A stretch of DNA of 64,000 nt from Janthinobacterium sp. 67 (GTDB lineage Bacteria; Pseudomonadota; Gammaproteobacteria; Burkholderiales; Burkholderiaceae_D): assembly GCF_002797895.1 (NCBI RefSeq), contig NZ_PGES01000001.1:3162001-3226000 (forward strand), given 5' to 3'. Below are positions 62,852 through 64,000 of this stretch, piece by piece. Below the pieces are notes generated by a model. The model saw nothing but the letters and a program-made list of their open reading frames with translations, ran no database searches and was not told the DNA's origin. The number at the start of each line of letters is the position of its first letter. Position 1 is the stretch's first letter. The position numbers and the translations under genes were made by a program.

Positions 62852-63616
62852 ATGGCAAGCAAGCTGTTCACGAAGTTCGGCCTGCCCCTCGTGGGGCTGG
62901 CCTGTGCCTTGCTGCTGTGGTCCATGGGCGTGACGGCGCTGGAGAAATCCACGCCGATTGCCACCGCTTTTGCGCCCTTGCCCACGGCGCTGGCGTTCAA
63001 GGAGATGGTGGGCGGCGCGGATATCTGGCTGCACGTGGTATTGAGCCTGCAGCGGGTGGCCGTGGGCCTGGGACTGGCCATCGTCATCGGCGTGCCGCTC
63101 GGCGTGCTGGTGGCCATGTCGAAAAGCTTTTCCGGCGCGGCCATGCCGCTGTTCCAGCTGCTGCGCATGATTTCGCCGCTGTCGTGGATGCCGATCGCCG
63201 TGATGGTGCTCGGTGTCGGCGACGCGCCCGTGTACTTCCTGCTGGCGTTTGCGGCCGTCTGGCCTATCCTGCTCAATACGGCGGCCGGCGTGGCGCGGCT
63301 CGATCCGAACTGGCTGCTGCTGGCGCGCAGCCTGTCGGCCACGCGCAGCGAGATCGTCTTCAAGGTGATTTTGCCGGGCATCACGGCCGACATTCTGACC
63401 GGCGTGCGCCTGGCCATCGGCATCATCTGGATCGTGCTGGTGCCGGCGGAAATGCTGGGCGTGTCGGCGGGCCTCGGCTACTTCATCCTCGACACGCGCG
63501 ACCGCCTCGCGTATTCGGAACTGATGGCCGCCATCGTGCTGATCGGCATACTCGGCTTCATTCTCGATTACCTGGCCCGCGCCGCGCATGCGCGCTGGCT
63601 GCACGTCAAGAACTAA
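62852..63616 (+). CDS. ABC importer permease (SsuC/TauC type)
   Basis: A 254-aa permease with about six helices and the EAA-like loop LLARSLSATRSEIVFKVILPG. VVIGVPLGVLVAMS-type segments place it in the nitrate/sulfonate/taurine group. It is 2 bases after the binding protein gene. Its stop overlaps the stop of the acyltransferase gene on the other strand by two bases. Confidence 0.92.
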   Translation: MASKLFTKFGLPLVGLACALLLWSMGVTALEKSTPIATAFAPLPTALAFKEMVGGADIWLHVVLSLQRVAVGLGLAIVIGVPLGVLVAMSKSFSGAAMPLFQLLRMISPLSWMPIAVMVLGVGDAPVYFLLAFAAVWPILLNTAAGVARLDPNWLLLARSLSATRSEIVFKVILPGITADILTGVRLAIGIIWIVLVPAEMLGVSAGLGYFILDTRDRLAYSELMAAIVLIGILGFILDYLARAAHARWLHVKN

Positions 63617-64000
63617 GCGGCCTTGTCCAGCGGCAGCGCGGCGGCCACGGCCGCCTGCGTTGCCGCCGCCAGTTCGCGCCGGTGCGCGCCTGTCGTCGCC
63701 ACCGGCGCCAGACAGGTCAGGCGCGCCGTGATGGGCGGGCCGCTCAGTATCGCCACCATGCTTTGCGCAAAGCTCATCTCGCCGATAAAGTCGACGGCGT
63801 GGTGCAAGGCCCCCTGGTCATCCACATACACGAGCGCGAACGGCTGCACCGGCACGTGCGCGTCGATGGCCGCCTCGAACAAATTGGCGTGAAACGGCAG
63901 GATCTGTCCTTGCGCGGCGGTCGTGCCTTCGGGGAAAAACGCGATGCGCTCGCCCGCCGTCAACCTGTCCACCAGGCCCTGGAAAATCAGACGCAGGTCA
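63613..64000 (-). CDS. PlsC-type acyltransferase, C-terminal part (cut by the window)
   Basis: The visible 128 residues end a lysophospholipid-acyltransferase-like protein: AFFPEGTTAAQGQILPFHANLFEAA holds motif III (FPEGT) and the acceptor region. The HX4D motif would lie beyond base 64000. Related to 1-acylglycerol-3-phosphate acyltransferases and ornithine-lipid OlsA; which one cannot be told. Confidence 0.8.
   Translation of the reverse strand, partial: DLRLIFQGLVDRLTAGERIAFFPEGTTAAQGQILPFHANLFEAAIDAHVPVQPFALVYVDDQGALHHAVDFIGEMSFAQSMVAILSGPPITARLTCLAPVATTGAHRRELAAATQAAVAAALPLDKAA

Overview
The window looks like a chromosomal segment of a high-GC betaproteobacterium of the Oxalobacteraceae, most like Janthinobacterium. 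That placement rests on the house-keeping gene order miaB-phoH-ybeY-corC-lnt-glyQ-glyS-gmhB-plsC, the waaA/waaC/algC block, H-NS-type proteins and general protein similarity; it is an inference, since no rRNA or tRNA gene is present.

Region 1 (1-2757): the 3' end of a FecR-like anti-sigma gene, then an STN-domain TonB-dependent siderophore receptor with a terminator.

Region 2 (2829-23484) is the most interesting part: a contiguous set of genes that reads as a complete route from phytate or inositol phosphates to central metabolism. Rightward lie a LacI-family regulator, a PF04185 phosphoesterase lipoprotein and two tandem MINPP-type histidine phosphatases (RHG[S/A]R plus HAE motifs). Leftward, and meeting them tail to tail, lie an AfuABC-like (sugar-phosphate rather than ferric) ABC importer, an inositol-monophosphatase-family enzyme, a porin and the full myo-inositol pathway iolG-iolC(DUF2090)-iolD-iolE-iolB-iolA. 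A 14-bp perfect palindrome, TGCACACGTGTGCA, with the central CG typical of LacI-family operators, stands before each of the three transcription units: 3989-4002 (with a second, imperfect copy at 3976-3989), 16902-16915 and 23440-23453. At two of them it lies one base after the -10 of a TTGACA promoter. I infer one regulon: outer phosphatases trim phytate, the porin and importer take up lower inositol phosphates, the cytoplasmic phosphatase releases inositol, and Iol enzymes oxidise it.

Region 3 (23533-31942): an IS1595-type transposase remnant, an MHS-family transporter, a 590-bp gene-free stretch with palindromes, a thioredoxin-like protein, a fumarylpyruvate-hydrolase-like protein, a KgtP-like transporter, and pcaF-pcaJ-pcaI divergent from an IclR regulator with a clear palindromic operator (end of the beta-ketoadipate pathway).

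Region 4 (31943-39097): a ChaN-like lipoprotein, a YeeE/YedE pair with a SqrR/BigR-like ArsR regulator and an AT-rich palindrome, a PEP-CTERM-like protein, a DUF1697 protein, an orphan sensor kinase, an HDOD signalling pair and a small HTH protein.

Region 5 (39750-55471): core genes for tRNA modification, ribosome maturation, lipoprotein acylation, glycyl-tRNA synthetase, heptose/Kdo/LPS core synthesis and an H-NS-like protein. Two copies of a small hairpin repeat with compensating base changes lie at 42661 and 51292.

Region 6 (55528-64000): a lower-GC WecA-like glycosyl-phosphate transferase, apaH, an AraC regulator, then a five-gene unit (AhpD-like, acyl-CoA-dehydrogenase-like, Ssu/Tau/Nrt-type ABC importer) behind a TATAAT promoter, and a partial acyltransferase at the right edge. 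No tRNA, rRNA, CRISPR array or intact mobile element was seen.
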